The notes under the pieces: generated by a model
What the model saw: only the letters and a program-made list of their open reading frames with translations
Database searches by the model: none
Told to the model about the DNA's origin: nothing
In this document: piece by piece, positions 34,019 through 46,511 of the stretch
How positions within the stretch are numbered: position 1 is the first letter of the stretch
How the letters are laid out: every line of letters begins with the position of its first letter
Assembly (NCBI GenBank): GCA_002189035.1
Contig: NEEC01000009.1
Span: 248,001-312,000, forward strand
DNA length: 64,000 nucleotides
Direction of reading: 5' to 3'
From: Utricularia gibba
Lineage: Eukaryota > Streptophyta > Magnoliopsida > Lamiales > Lentibulariaceae
Made by a program: the position numbers and the translations under genes

Positions 34019-35103
34019 ACCTCTGCCGTGTGCCTAAGGAAATCAGCTACGTTCAGTGCCTGGTTGGTTTACGTTAGTGGGAGGAATAAACACAAGTTTC
34101 AATTATTAAGTTGTGGATTACTCGAATTTGAGACGAAACTTGTTTGATTGTTAATTGTAATATTGTGTTATTCATGTTTAATTTAAATGTATTGATATTC
34201 GTTATTTATAATTTATGATACAATTCAATAAAATCATTCTTATTCATTAAAATATTAAAATTATTTTATTTAAAATAATTTGATCTCATAAGGGTAATTT
34301 TCTATGTGATTGTAATTGTGTCATAATATCCACCCTTACATGGGTTTTCCATTATCATCACAGATAGCTGCTTTTCCCAACTTAGGAAAACTAGAGAGAA
34401 TTAGGTCATGTTTGATAATTGGAATTAAATTTTTCTGGAATATTTTTTTAATCTCTATAAAATATAAAATTATCTTCACCAACACTACTCCTTATTTTTA
34501 TACCTTCAATCAGTATAAATTTATATCGGAATAATCTATATTGGTATAGCTATCAAACACCGCCTTATTTAGATAGTAATGGAAAGTGGGGCTGTAAATG
34601 AATCGAGTTTTAAATGAACACTAATATACGTGGTTTGGCTAGAGTTAGAATTAAATGAGCTTCTCCCGAGTTTGAACAATATAATAAGTTTAAAATTGTT
34701 AAATGAGCCGAACTTAAACAACTATTGTCTCGACTCAATAATGAATGAGTCAGTTCGATTAGTATAAGTTTTTGAATAAAAAATATTCTTTTATTTAATT
34801 TTTTGTTATTATTAATTTTGAAATTAATTGAGTGGGATTTACAAACAATATTAGAGAAATCCTACAAAAATTCAAAAAAAAAAGATGAATTATTGGAATT
34901 CAATTTATTTGTCTTGGAGAATTAATTTGTTTGTGTTTTTTTTCGTTTTATTTCTTTAATTACTATTTACTAGATAATAAAAATAATATTTTAAATTATT
35001 TGATCTTACTTTTTTTTATTTTTTACTGAATTTATCTCTTGATTTTGATTACTTTTATTGAACATTATTCATTAAGTTCATCTACTAAAGAAAACAAAGG
35101 AGG
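34019..35103. other. AT-rich DNA between uricase and the copia element
   Basis: No gene. It has the uricase 3' flank and then low-complexity AT-rich DNA up to the LTR. The last five bases (GGAGG) are the proposed target-site duplication of the copia element. Confidence 0.6.
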
Positions 35104-35640
35104 TGTTGGGATCTTTGACAATTATCCACTGATTAAACGAACCCAAAATTAATAATCATTCAAACCTGCGTGTTTGGAAATGAAAGATGATGGTAGAACG
35201 CATCAGATTTTAACGAGGAAACCCTTCTCAGGGAAAAACCTCGGGTGCTCCACATCAGGTAAGAAAATCCACTAACAGCGGTAAAGAGGTGGAACAATCT
35301 CAATTCCAAAGAACACAATTAGGAATCGCAATCACAGCAAGATTCCAAGAATATTCCCACACGTAATAGAGAGAGTCTGCTGCAACCGAGTTACAACCCT
35401 GCAGCACAAGTTCTTGCTCTTTCAATCAATCACCAGATCGTTGTTGGAAGGGACCAGAGTCATTCCTTCATCTCCTCCTGTTTTCTGGGTGCTTCTAAGC
35501 TGTGATCCCTCTCTTTTTCAGCTACTGTCACTTCATAACCGTCAACCGGTTATTTCTGGTGGGCCTTCAGTGGATGAGCCAGCTGGACGTGGGCCAAGTA
35601 ATTTATCCAGCCTGTCATGAGGGAGACATGGCCCACCACA
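35104..35640 (-). repeat. Left LTR (3' LTR of the copia element)
   Basis: Starts TGTTGGGATC and ends GGCCCACCACA on the plus strand. It is 537 bp. Aligned by eye it differs from the right LTR at about 36 positions (roughly 27 transitions, 8 transversions, one single-base indel), near 93% identity. Confidence 0.93.
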
Positions 35641-35653
35641 AATCACCCCTCTA
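35641..35653 (-). promoter_or_regulatory. Polypurine tract of the copia element
   Basis: The minus strand reads AGAGGGGTGATT immediately before the 3' LTR (TGTGGTGGGCC). This is the expected position for the plus-strand DNA primer. Confidence 0.6.
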
Positions 35654-35675
35654 GCTGGAGTCATCCCTCACCGGA

Positions 35676-38600
35676 TTAACTCTTACTGATGCCCATGCCC
35701 TGCACGTAGGACATGAATTTTGGGGACGGTAACAGCTTAGTCAGGGCATCAGTGACGTTTCTTTCTGTTTCTATCTTCACCAACTCAACTTCATTTCCTT
35801 CCAATGCCTCTCTGATCCAATGCCACCGCTGTTCTATGTGCTTAGTTCGAGCATGGAAGGTGGCATTTATGTTGAGCTGGATTGCACTTTGGCTGTCATA
35901 GAGTACAATCGGTTTTCTTTCCAAGAGACCTTTCTCGGTTAAGAACCTTCCTGTCCAGAGTGCATCTTTTAGAGCTTCAGCGAGTGCCATGTATTCTGAT
36001 TCTGTGGTTGACAATGCCACTGTTTTCTAAAGTTTTGAACTCCAAGTCACAGCACCTCCTCCCATAATGGTGATCGAACCTGTGGTCGATTTTCTGGTGT
36101 CCAGATCTCCTCCAAGGTCTGCATCTACGTATATCCTAGGAGATGTGTTGTCTGAACTATAGCATAGGCAGTATCCTTTGGTGCCCTTAAGATACCTCAT
36201 CAACCATTTGACACCCTCCCAATGCATTTTACCAGGATCAACTAAGAATTTGTTGAGGGTTCTTACAGCAAAGCTGATGTTTGGCCTTGTGCACACCATT
36301 AAGTACATGATTGATCCCACAACAGAGGCATAAGGTACCTTGGGCATCAGTTGTCTTTCCAAGTCGTCTCGAGTAGCCATTTCCTTTGAGAGCTTCAAAT
36401 GGCTTGGCAGGGGACAATTTACCGATTTTGATTCATCCAGACACAATCTTGTCAATATCTGATCTATGTAACTGCTCTGGGACAGTGCTATGATCCCTTT
36501 AGATCTGTTCCTACAGATGTTTATCCCCAGGATTTTCTTAGCCAGTCCTAGATCCTTCATACAGAACTCCCTTTCCATTGACTTCTTCAGCTCGATGATT
36601 TTGTATTTGCAGGGGCTTGCTACCAGCATATCATCGACATACAAGAGAAGGAACACATGATTACCTTTCCCATAGGTCTTCTAGTAAGCACATTGATCCC
36701 CTATGGTCTTGTGGAATCCATTGTTTATCATAAAGCTATCAAATTTCAAGTATCATTGCCTAGGGGCTTGTTTGAGCCCATAAAGACTTCTCTTCAATCT
36801 GCAAACAAGCTTTTCCTTTCCTGGTTCTACAAATCCTTCAACTTGATTCATGCAAATTTCTTCTACCAGGTCACCATGCAGGAAGGCAGTTTTTATATCT
36901 AGTTGTTCCAATTCCCAGTTGAAGCAAGTAGTGAGGGATAAGATGATCCTTACAGTGTTTAGTTTAACCACTGGAGAGAATATCTCCTCAAAGTCCAGTT
37001 CGCGTTGCTGTTTGAAGCCTTTTACTACTGCTCTTGCCTTGTACCTAATTGAATCATCTGAGTTTCGTTTGAGTTTGAAGATCCATCTGTTGTCCAATGC
37101 CTTTCTCCCAGCTGGAAGAACCACCAAGTCATATGTATCATTGGCCCAGATGGAATTCATTTCCTCATTCATAGCTTCCATTCATTTTTCTCTGTCTAAT
37201 GAACACATTGCCTCTATCACAGTTTCAGGTTCTCCTTCCTCTATCAATAGTTCATATTCATCAGTGGGGTATCTCGTAGAGGGGATTGGTCTTCTTTCTG
37301 ATCTTCTGAGGTCAATCTGTTCTCCTACAGAGTTCAGATTATTTTGTTGTATAGCTTGATCACAGTCCTAGGGAGCTCGGTTTGCAGATCATATGAGTAT
37401 CTTGCTTTAGACCTTAAGGGCAATGCAACTGATTGAGTCTCTTGTTCCACACAAATGTTCAGGATAGTATGATCTTAAAAAACTTGGCATCCCTTGATCT
37501 TAAAATCTTGTGTTCAATCGGATCCCAAAGTCTATATCCCATTTTATCCTCACCATATCCAAGCAGTATGCAAGGTTTGGATCGGTCATCAAGTTTTAGC
37601 CTATGTTCCTTTTGTATGTGTACATATGCTTTGCACCCAAATACCCTAAGGTAACTCCAATTCGGTTTCTTCCCTATCCATACTTCTTGAGGAGTCAGGA
37701 AGTTCAATGATGTTTTGGGGGACCGGTTGGAAAAAAAGCCGTCTTCAGGGCTTCTACCCATAATTGTTTTGGTAACTTGGCTATGTGTAGCATGCTTCTT
37801 ACTTTGTCCATGATAGTTTGGTTGAATCTCTCTACTATACCATTGTGTTCAGGGGTTTCAAGAGTGATTTTGATTTTCCTAATTCCCTTATTTTTGCAGT
37901 AATTTTCGAATTCATATGAGCAATGCTCACCACCATTATCTAATTTTAATTTCTTTAGCCGCTTGTCTGTTAATATTTCCAACAGCACGTGCAGTTCCTG
38001 AAAGCAAGCATATACATCACTCTTTCTGTGAATTGAGAAAACCCAGGCTTTCCTAGAGGCATCATCAATAAAACTGACGAAAAATTTTGCCCCTCCTGCT
38101 GATTCACACTCGAATGGCCCTCGAACGTCTGAAAACAGTGTGTTCAACAACTCATTGCTCTTACTGAACACTTTCTTAAATTCAGCCTTGTGATGTTTAC
38201 CAATCAAGTATTCCTCACATCTTGACTGATCAGATGGACATCTGTCGATGAGGTTCTGTTTCACCAGAAGATCCAAGCCTTTATTTGACAGGTGTCCCAT
38301 TCTTCTGTGCCACAAGTTGTACAAATTTTCTGAGAAACTAGCCACATGTATTTCATGAATTATAGGGGTCACCTATGTCTTGTACAGTGTCCTATCCACT
38401 TCTCCAGTTGCATAAACCATTGATCCTTTTATGAGTTTCCATTTTTTGTTTCCTAAAGAGCTCACATAGCCAGACTGATCCAGGTGGTTCACTGACATCA
38501 GATTCAACCGAATGTCAGGGATATATCTCACATCATTCAGGGTGAGTTTGAACCCATGGTTTGTTGTGATATGAATATCCCCAATGCCTGTAATGTTCGA

Positions 38601-39668
38601 AATGGCTGAGTTTCCCATCTTCACTTTTCCATAGTCACTCGGTTTGAAGTTAGACATGATCTCTTTACATGGTGTGGCGTGATAGCTTGCTGCAGAATCA
38701 ACCACCCATTTTGAATTAGTGATTCTCACATATTCTCTTGCTGTCTGAGAAACCATGATTCCATTATCTTCTGAGTGTGGAAGTAAGACCAGCAGCTCCT
38801 CTTCCAAGAGAGCAAGCGCTATGCCTGAGTTTTCACCCTTCTTCTGCCCTTGAGGATCACTTCTGGAGTATCCTTTTGGTTGAGTCCTTAGCCAGAATTT
38901 ACATTGTCTTTTCAAGTGTCCCACCTTCTTGCAATAGTGGCAGGTCCTTGATTCTTCAAAGGCTTTATTTCTATCAGGTTCTTGCACCCTTTTTTTTTTT
39001 TCCAGTCCTTTTTCTTGTTCTGGGATTTCTTGCCTTTCCATTTTCCCTTCTGTTCGGTGACAGCTAGAGTCCCTTTAATATCTAGGTTGGTGTCTTTCTT
39101 CCTCAGTTCTTCGTGTAGTAGTGAGTTCACCACAGAGTCATAGGTCAGTCCACCAGAAGTGTGTGTTAAGATGACCATCCTAACCTCCCATCTTGGTGGC
39201 AATGAGCGAAGCAATGTAATTGCCTGAGTCTTCATCCAAGTCCATACCTATGGATGTCATTTCATCCACCATGTCTTCAAACTTGCTAATGTGATCTGCC
39301 ATAGGTTCATCATCCTTGTACTTGAGACTTGAGAGTTTTTGATCCAGCAACATCTTGTTTTGAGCTGTGTAGGGACGAAAACTTTCTTCAATTTTCTTCC
39401 ACAACTCCTTTACATCTTCATGATCCCTAAATCTTTTCTAATATGCATTTTCGATGCAGAGTTGCATATACGCACAGGCTTTTAAGTGCAAAGTTTTCCA
39501 GTCTGCCTCACTAGTCTTTTCTGGTTTTTTCTTTCCTAGAATGACCGTATTCCAGAGGTCTTTGCAGATGAGTACAGCCTTCATCTTCATCCGCCACAGA
39601 GAGTAGTTCTGGGAATTCAGTTTAATCATCCCAAGGAAATCCTCCATTGACACAACCCAAGGAGGCAC
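35676..39668 (-). pseudogene. Copia gag-pol polyprotein, broken
   Basis: The order on the minus strand is gag (39,668-38,912, with NSQNYSLWRMKMKAVL), the zinc knuckle CHYCKKVGHLKRQC (about 38,901-38,942), protease WVVDSAASYHATP (near 38,699), GAG-pre-integrase LWHRRMGHLSNKGLDLL and integrase (38,372-37,459, with GPFECESAGGAKFFVSFIDD and HNGIVERFNQ). Then come reverse transcriptase (37,181-36,027, with RWIFKLKRNSDDS, QLDIKTAFLHGDL and LLLYVDDMLVAS) and RNase H (from 36,020, ALSTTESEYMALAEA). It is interrupted by stops or shifts near 39,438, 39,200, 39,000 (an A-run shift), 38,373, 37,720, 37,400, 37,181, 36,700 and 36,025. The active-site motifs survive but the polyprotein cannot be made. Confidence 0.93.
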
Positions 39669-39699
39669 AATGATTGATTTTGTTTATCCAAAGAACACC

Positions 39700-39711
39700 G
39701 CTCTGATACCA
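39700..39711 (-). promoter_or_regulatory. Primer binding site, initiator Met tRNA type
   Basis: The minus strand reads TGGTATCAGAGC three bases inside the 5' LTR. This is the classic plant copia PBS, complementary to the 3' end of initiator methionine tRNA. Confidence 0.9.
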
Positions 39712-39714
39712 CCT

Positions 39715-40252
39715 TGTTGGGATCTTTGATAATTATCCACTGATTACATGAACCCAGAATTAATAATCATTCAAACCTGCATGTTTGGAAATGAAAGATG
39801 ATGGTAGAATGCATCAGATTTTAATGAGGAAACCCTTCTCAGGGAAAAACCTCGGGTGCTCCACACCAGGTAAGAAAATCCACTAACAACGGTAAAAAGG
39901 TGGAACAATCTCAGTTCCAAAGAACACAATCAGGAATCTGCAATCACAGCAAGATTCCAAGAATACTCCCCCAGGTAATAGAGAGAGTCTGTTGCAACCG
40001 AGTTACAACCCCACAGCACAAGTTCTTGCTCCTTCGATCAATCACCAGATCATCGTTGGAAGGGACGAGAGTCACTCCTTCATCTCCTCCTATTTTCCGG
40101 GTGCTTCTCAGCTTTGATCCCTCTGTTTTTCAGCTATTGTCACTTCATAACCGTCAACCGGTTATTTCTGGTGGGCCTTCAGTGGATGAGCCAGCTGGAC
40201 GTGGGCCAAGTAATTTATCTAGCCCATCATGAGGGAGACATGGCTCCCCACA
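39715..40252 (-). repeat. Right LTR (5' LTR of the copia element)
   Basis: A 538-bp counterpart of the left LTR, with the same TG...CA ends on each strand. It would drive minus-strand transcription of the element. Confidence 0.93.
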
Positions 40253-40605
40253 GTAGGAGAAGGGAAAAGAAAAGAACAATATCTGTACAAGGAAGATCAA
40301 GATTCCAGTTGACAATATTCAATGGAATTGGCAAAGGTGTCAATGGCTATCTTGTTTGCTTTCCTCAATCCTCTAGCATAAATAAGAGCGACAATGCAGA
40401 CAAAACCATTCATAATCTTGAATGATCAAATCCTTCTTCTTTGCTGCTGCAATGAATTAGTTTGCTCATTCCCTTCTTCATATCACAATCTGCGCACAAT
40501 TTTCATCTTCAAATATCGTGGCGACGTTGGTGTTCCAGAAGATGATATGCGTATCCAACAGAGGATCGTCTCAAGGACCACCAACAAAATTTTGGCTGTG
40601 TTTGG
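40253..40605. other. 3' flank of the permease gene
   Basis: No gene. It begins with GTAGG, the second copy of the copia target duplication, and otherwise holds the 3' untranslated and terminator region of the minus-strand permease. Confidence 0.6.
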
Positions 40606-42783
40606 CTATGCTGATAGGATCCGCTCTCCTGATGCATGGATGCTTTGTTCATCGTCAGGATTCAGGTGTCCGTTTGCCTCAGCATCAGAAGTTGAGTGCA
40701 CGCTGTAAAGAACATACACCAACACTGATGCAGCAGAGAAAAACATGAATCGCAGGTAGGAAGGCTTATCCAATGAACCCAGTAGAAACATGTTAAGGAA
40801 AATGGATGTGAAAGGAATCCACGGCATCAAGGGGACTCCCCAATGTTCAGGCTTTCGAGCCTGTGGAACTGTTGAACGGAAGAGCTGCACAATGGCTACG
40901 GCAACGACTGAGGATATTGTGAGGATGTATGCTTTGGCTGATCCTGATGGAGCAAAATTCCAAAACAGGATAAATGTGAGGGAGATGAATGAGAAGGTGA
41001 TCAAGAACCAGAGTGTAGGCCATGGATTTGTAATTCCTATCACCACATAGCGCCTGAAAATCACCGCATTCGCCACCATGTAAAAGACAAACAGCGTTCC
41101 AATTGTCACAAGGTTGAGCAGGATGCTTAGTTCCGTAAACAGTGCAATTGCTGCTGTGCATATCCCTGCATGAAAAACTAGGAGGTATCAGTGAAGAACA
41201 AATGATTAATCAATTCATCAGCAATACTCCTATAGACCACTACTACATCAATCATTTAGTAAAATGCATCCACATTGCAGTGGCAGATCCTGCCAGAAAA
41301 AGGCAGATGGATAAAAGTGCAGTTTCCATACAGGTAAAGGAAGCTGATGGGACCAATAAACGCTCCCCATAAAAAGCCAAATGAATAAAACAACTAAAAA
41401 AGATGCATCAAAAAACAATTGACATACCCAGAAAAATAGAAGCATTTATGGGTGTTGAAGTGGACCGGTGGACCTTGGCGAACCACGGCGGGACCAAGCA
41501 CGATCTTCCAATTACACACATGTACCGAGATTGGCCCACCATTGACACCAACAAGGAGGTGAAAATACCGAAACTTGCTCCGATCCCAATAACATTTGAA
41601 ACCCATTTCCACGCCGGCGAACCTTGATCAAATGCGCCTGAGAAGGGAGCTTCTGGGTCAATCTGCCATTGACGATTTCATCTAAGTGGACAAATGCGCT
41701 GTTATAAAAAGCATCGTAAAGTTTACGTGCCTTGTCATATGGAAGAAGTGCAGAAATCGATGCGGCCAAGAGACAATAAAGAACGGTGACCACGAGGACT
41801 GAACCGGAGACACCGATTGGAATATCCTTCACCGGGTTTTTGACTTCCTCCGCCATCGTCGATACGGCATCGTATCCGATAAAGCTCATATACACCATGG
41901 CCGCTCCATTCAAAACTCCGGCAACTCCGAAGGGAAAGAATCCTCCGGCTCCATTTGGATCTCCCGGTCTTACAAAATTGTTCACATCACCCCTCCAAAA
42001 TCCCATCAATATAATGAACGCTATCAAAAGAATGTGAACCGCTGTCAATGACATATTCAGCCATGAACTCTCCCTCACACTGCACCACAGCAGAAAGCGA
42101 GCCATAAGGCAAGTTGTTTTTTATAATGTAGAGTTCCTAAAACGGTGTGCATTTTATTAAAGAAATCGAAACCTGTAGCAAATGACGAGGGTAAGGAGGA
42201 GAACGACGCCGACTGCGATTGGGTCTAACTCGTTGAACCCACTTGGAAAACACGGCACGGCGAATCTGAGATGTACGTCGCTGGGCAACCCTAACGCAGT
42301 TCCCAAATAGGCTGTGAACCCACGCGCCACCGCGGCATTCGAGAGAACATAATCTACAATCAGATTCGAAGCTGTTACGAACGCAAGGAACTCTCCAAAA
42401 GTAACGCGGATATAACTGAAGGCGCCGCCGGAGACAGGCATATCAACGGCAAACTCGGTGTAGCAAAAGGCGGAGAAAAGAGCGCAGATCCCAGCAATGG
42501 CATAGGACAGAACAACTGCGGGTCCTGCAAATAGACGACTGGCTCTGCCAGTGGCCACGAAGACTCCAGCGCCGACCATACCTCCGATCCCCAACCCGAG
42601 GAGATCGTACCAACGCAGAGTCCGGTTCATCTCCTGGCCGGATCGCGCACGGAGGCGGCCGGTTTCTTCGAAAGAAGTCGAGACCGCGCAAGCGCGGCGG
42701 CGGATCCGCGTAGGCGTTTCGGAGAGTGCCCGGAGATACGAAGTGAAGGAGGAGAAAGTAGCCGCAGCAGGAAGATGCCCCAT
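40606..42783 (-). CDS. Cationic amino acid transporter, CAT1/CAT5/CAT8 clade
   Basis: The exons are 42,173-42,783, 41,731-42,079, 41,428-41,662 and 40,606-41,165, giving 584 residues. It is an APC-superfamily permease with about 14 membrane spans that moves basic and other amino acids across the plasma membrane or tonoplast. Motifs are LRWYDLLGLGIGGMVGAGVF, GRASRLFAGPAVVLSYAIAG, FCYTEFAVDMPVSGGAFSYI, FFPFGVAGVLNGAAMVYMSF, YDAVSTMAEEVKNPVKDIPI, GASFGIFTSLLVSMVGQSRY and VPQARKPEHWGVPLMPWIPF. The C-terminus (SDAEANGH) matches CAT5. A 68-base intron (41,663-41,730) begins GC instead of GT; removing it joins LLPYDK to IDPEAPF exactly, while leaving it in shifts the frame. The start MGHLPAAATF fits the family; the frame stays open 43 codons upstream to an earlier Met (42,912). 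Confidence 0.94.
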
Positions 42784-45690
42784 TTCGCGTGCTTTCTGTG
42801 TGTCCCCAAAATGCGGTTGTCGTGAACACAATACTTGGTGCTGGAGCACTCCTCTTCTTCTACTCGCCCTCGCCCGCTCAACTACACACTTATGAAAATG
42901 TGTTTTAGGCACGTGGTGTTATCTGAAAAATTAAGAATTCTCAAGCATTATGTGTTTTTTAATGATTAAAAATAATAAAAAAATGAAAGTTGCATATTTC
43001 ACATGTTTGCTGCATTTCTTTTTTGGAGTTCATGGTTCCACGCTACCACCTTTTCTTTTTCTATTCTTCATAGACGTGCTAATTTTTGGAATTGCATATT
43101 TCACATGTTTGATTAATTTTTTGTCAAATTTTTACAAGTGGAATTTGTGTTGACTTGATTTGATTTAATAAATAACCATTAAGATTCTTATGTATTATTA
43201 TATTTAAAGCTCACAAATTTACACCCCATGATTCATGTATCTATTCTTATGAATGTACAGTACTCACACCACATATGTGTTTAACATTGAGTGTGTTTAA
43301 CATGACCAAAAATGATATTTAGACAACCTTTGGAAAACCATTTAAATATTCTGAATCATCTACCTAATTCATTTCTATTAACCATGATTTTTTAAATCAT
43401 TTCAATTCTATAATAAGCTTTTGGAAAAACCAATTTTAGGGAGTGTTTGGTTGATAAAAATAATTAAATTTAAACAAATATAATCTAAACGGATTACAGT
43501 TGAGATTAATTTAGTGTTCGATTGATAGGATTATATAAGTTTACAGGTAGGATTATAAATTATAGGGCTTGAGTTTACATAAACTCGGAATTATGTGAAT
43601 TTTTTAATTACATATACATGAATTTATTTAAAACTACATTCTTTTTATTTTGTTTAATATACCATGTAATCCTAATTCTAATATCAATAACTAAATACAA
43701 TCTAAAAAAATAATCTATCTACATTATATTTATTTAAATCAAATAAAATTAAACTCTTTTTATTCTATCGTATCAACCAAATATTCATTTAATTTCAGAT
43801 TTATTTAAAATAAATATCTTATAATTTATAATTTAACATTTAAACTCAGCTACTGATTTGAGAATCAACTATGAGGTATAAATTTATAATTATAATTTTA
43901 TTGTTTTTATAAAGAATTCTAGATGTGATCGTATCAGATTGGCCATCTTTGAAGCCATTTACCACCTAAGAGGTTGGGAATATACCATCGCCAGCCAAGC
44001 AAAATGTTTATTTAAATGATGATGATTTATATGCAGTATTAATAAAGGATAGGGACAACATCACCATGAGAGTTATTAAAAGCTACCAATTATAGTATTG
44101 CAAGTTCAATTTATAGGCAAAGTCATATGATTACTCATGTAACTTAATAAATAATAATGATGAGAGGAGTTTGGAAAACTTTGTAAGATGCAGAGTGGCA
44201 GAGGAGGGGTGAATGGTACAGCATCAAAGTAAGGAATTTTGTTGGTTTTAACTGTAAAGAAAGAGTAACGTTAGTGGTGTTAATGTTGTTGTCTGTTATA
44301 AAAAATATATTTCTTATGTTTCTATAAAATAAATATGATTATATGCTTATGTTATTTTCTTGTTAATTAGAATGGATTGTTCCTTATGTATTTGAGTTTT
44401 CTTCTTTTATTTTAATCATTTATGAGAAGAGTTGTGGATATAGATCATGACATATCGTTTCTCAAATAGAAATACGAATAAATATATTATTTATTATAAA
44501 AAGTTGTTTTCCATTTTTATATTTTAAAACATGAATCATTTTAATAAAGCTTATAGACCAAAATTTTTCATTTTTTTTTAAATTGAAGTGTGTGCATTTT
44601 CTTTTTCTTACAAGTGTTGTCCAGTTACCCACAATACTCATCGCATACAGTCCAATCCAGCAACTTGGCTGTAGACTTTGGAGGCACTTGGCCTACTCTC
44701 ATGCGCTGTGAAGGAAGGACCCGGAGTCCAAGGCAGTCTCGAATAAGACACCATCCATCCAAATGGATAAGAGCGAATCTTACGGGCGGTAATTGCAGTG
44801 ATGGAATAGACAACCGACAAGACATTCATTGGGTGGGGTGAGCTATGCACAAGTCGGTCAATTAATGGTGACACATGAACAATCCCTTGCCTGGAGATGC
44901 CACATAGAATGGGGTGATTTTCAGATGAAGGTATTTGTGGTTTTCAACAGAACAGTAGAAGAGCAATTCTAGTACTTCATCAGAAAAGCAGAAAATAAGA
45001 AAGGGCATTCATTTCATAGCTACCAAGTACAGAAATTCTTACTCAAAACCTGTGTACCAGGGATGCATTATGATGGTCTTACCTCTGGTCTGCACTTGTT
45101 TCAGTCTTTGGGAGTAAGGTGATGCAAATCTGAATCTGAACTGGCACAAGAGTCTTCATTTGGGCTATTCGCTAATGATAATCTATAACGCAATCTAAAA
45201 CATCTAGTACTATAAGCTGATCCTGCTGGTATCAATCCAGCCGCATAGAAACAGGTAAAAAAGATGAATCTTATTGAAGGAACATGATTTCACGAAGATA
45301 GGACCGAGCATGAAAACCTTGTAAGTCAAAACCCCGTCGACAAAGCATATGAAAATTTATATTTTGTTTCTCCTTTAGAAGTGTATCCATAACTCTCTCT
45401 CTCAAGTAAAGCGTGAGGGCAACCACTAGCATCTTTTACCCAGAACATTTTTGCACACAAGATAAAGTCTAGGGGATCAACAAGAAACCACAGAAATCAA
45501 CTTGACGCATAGATTAGATACCCTTTAAAGGGAATTCAGATCAGCCTCGAGTACAAAGGCAAACACAAACGCAGCTGATAGCATGTACAAGCAGACAGAA
45601 GCAAGACTATCCATGATGATAATGTAGTAGTTTTCACATTTATTTCCTAGATAGCCTTCAAGTGCGGATTCACCCCCCAAAGTGTTGCTC
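42784..45690. other. Long AT-rich intergenic stretch
   Basis: Mostly AT-rich low-complexity DNA with no recognisable gene or transposon protein. One island of ordinary base composition at 44,590-44,874 has overlapping ORFs of 66-83 codons on both strands, none of which I recognise. The part from 44,900 to 45,690 is probably the 3' flank of the ATPase inhibitor gene. Confidence 0.5.
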
Positions 45691-46186
45691 TCAACTCTTA
45701 CTTTCTCCAGAAGCCTGAATTTCACAGTGTGTAGAATTCTTCAAAATAAAAGCCTTAATGCAGTAAGAAAAAAAAAAATCCCCCTTCCATCACATTAACA
45801 TCACCTAGAACTTGAAGCACGACTTTTGGCAGTGCAGATTCATAGAAATATATGTATAAGAAAAATTCCATATGGAAGAATAACCTTGGCAGCTTTCTCT
45901 TTCTCAGCTTTCTCCATCTCTTGTTTCTTCTTTTGCTTCTCCAACCTCTCACGCTCCATTTTCTTAGCAACACATATTGAGAATCAATACACAAAAAGAG
46001 AACAATTCAAAACAAAAGACAAGCGAACTTTACCTGTATGTAGACGGTTTCCTTAGCGCGCTCTTCCTCACTAAGGACCCGACCTTTGCCGTCGCTGAAA
46101 TAGCGGAGATACGAAGCAGATGACCGCAAGTCCCGTTCCATCAAACTGCACAATCGACGGGTCGAGACAACAGATCTAATCGCCAT
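45691..46186 (-). CDS. Mitochondrial F1-ATPase inhibitor factor 1 (IF1)
   Basis: The exons are 46,034-46,186, 45,885-45,962 and 45,691-45,714, giving 84 residues. The first 30 residues (MAIRSVVSTRRLCSLMERDL, then RSSASYLRYFSDG) are Arg/Ser-rich and form a mitochondrial targeting peptide. The IATP core follows: GKGRVLSEEERAKETVYIQK, then the charged helix MERERLEKQKKKQEMEKAEK. The factor binds the F1 catalytic head when matrix pH falls and blocks ATP hydrolysis. The last exon codes only ASGESKS and is the least certain part; an AG acceptor and in-frame stop support it. It is head to head with the MMTAG2-type gene. Confidence 0.88.
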
Positions 46187-46511
46187 TGTTGTCTTCCAGA
46201 GAATTAAAAGCTGTAAAGTACTGAGTCAACGATCTTTTCTTCCTTCGCAAGATGATGGTGATCCTCTGGAGCGGCTTTTGGATAGAGTTTCCCTAGATGG
46301 ATCTTCCAGATGTCTCGCAGCATTGGGCCCCTACACTTTAGGCCCATGTTACTAAAGCCCATTATAGCGACGGTACTGGTGGCGTCGGATCTCCCCTCCT
46401 TTGGAAACTAACACAACCCAAATATCTCCGTTACAATTTCTCTGCTACGTGAAGGACGATTGGGGTCGGAAATCGGACTCTCTTTGGGTAATTCAATCTT
46501 TGGGGAGAATC
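46187..46511. promoter_or_regulatory. Shared promoter of IF1 and the MMTAG2-type gene, with three site II boxes
   Basis: A 325-base interval lies between opposed start codons. TGGGCC (46,324-46,329), GGCCCA (46,341-46,346) and AGCCCA (46,356-46,361) fall within 38 bases, all matches to the site II element TGGGCY. Such clusters are known from promoters of plant genes for mitochondrial and ribosomal proteins. No TATA box was seen. Confidence 0.65.

Larger units (their letters stand above)
35104..40252 (-). mobile_element. Full-length Ty1/copia LTR retrotransposon (broken)
   Basis: It is bounded by two direct LTRs (537 and 538 bp), each TGTTGGGATC...CACA, and is transcribed on the minus strand. 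A tRNA-iMet-type primer binding site (TGGTATCAGAGC) follows the 5' LTR, and a purine-rich tract precedes the 3' LTR. Flanking GGAGG and GTAGG match at four of five bases and are probably the target duplication. The coding region has the copia order (gag, protease, integrase, reverse transcriptase, RNase H) with many breaks. The element lies about 350 bases downstream of the permease gene. Confidence 0.95.

Noticed and set aside
42784-42912. Longer N-terminus for the permease (43 extra codons)
   Set aside because: The added text is Arg/Cys/His-rich and unlike the family. The downstream Met gives the normal CAT5-type start.
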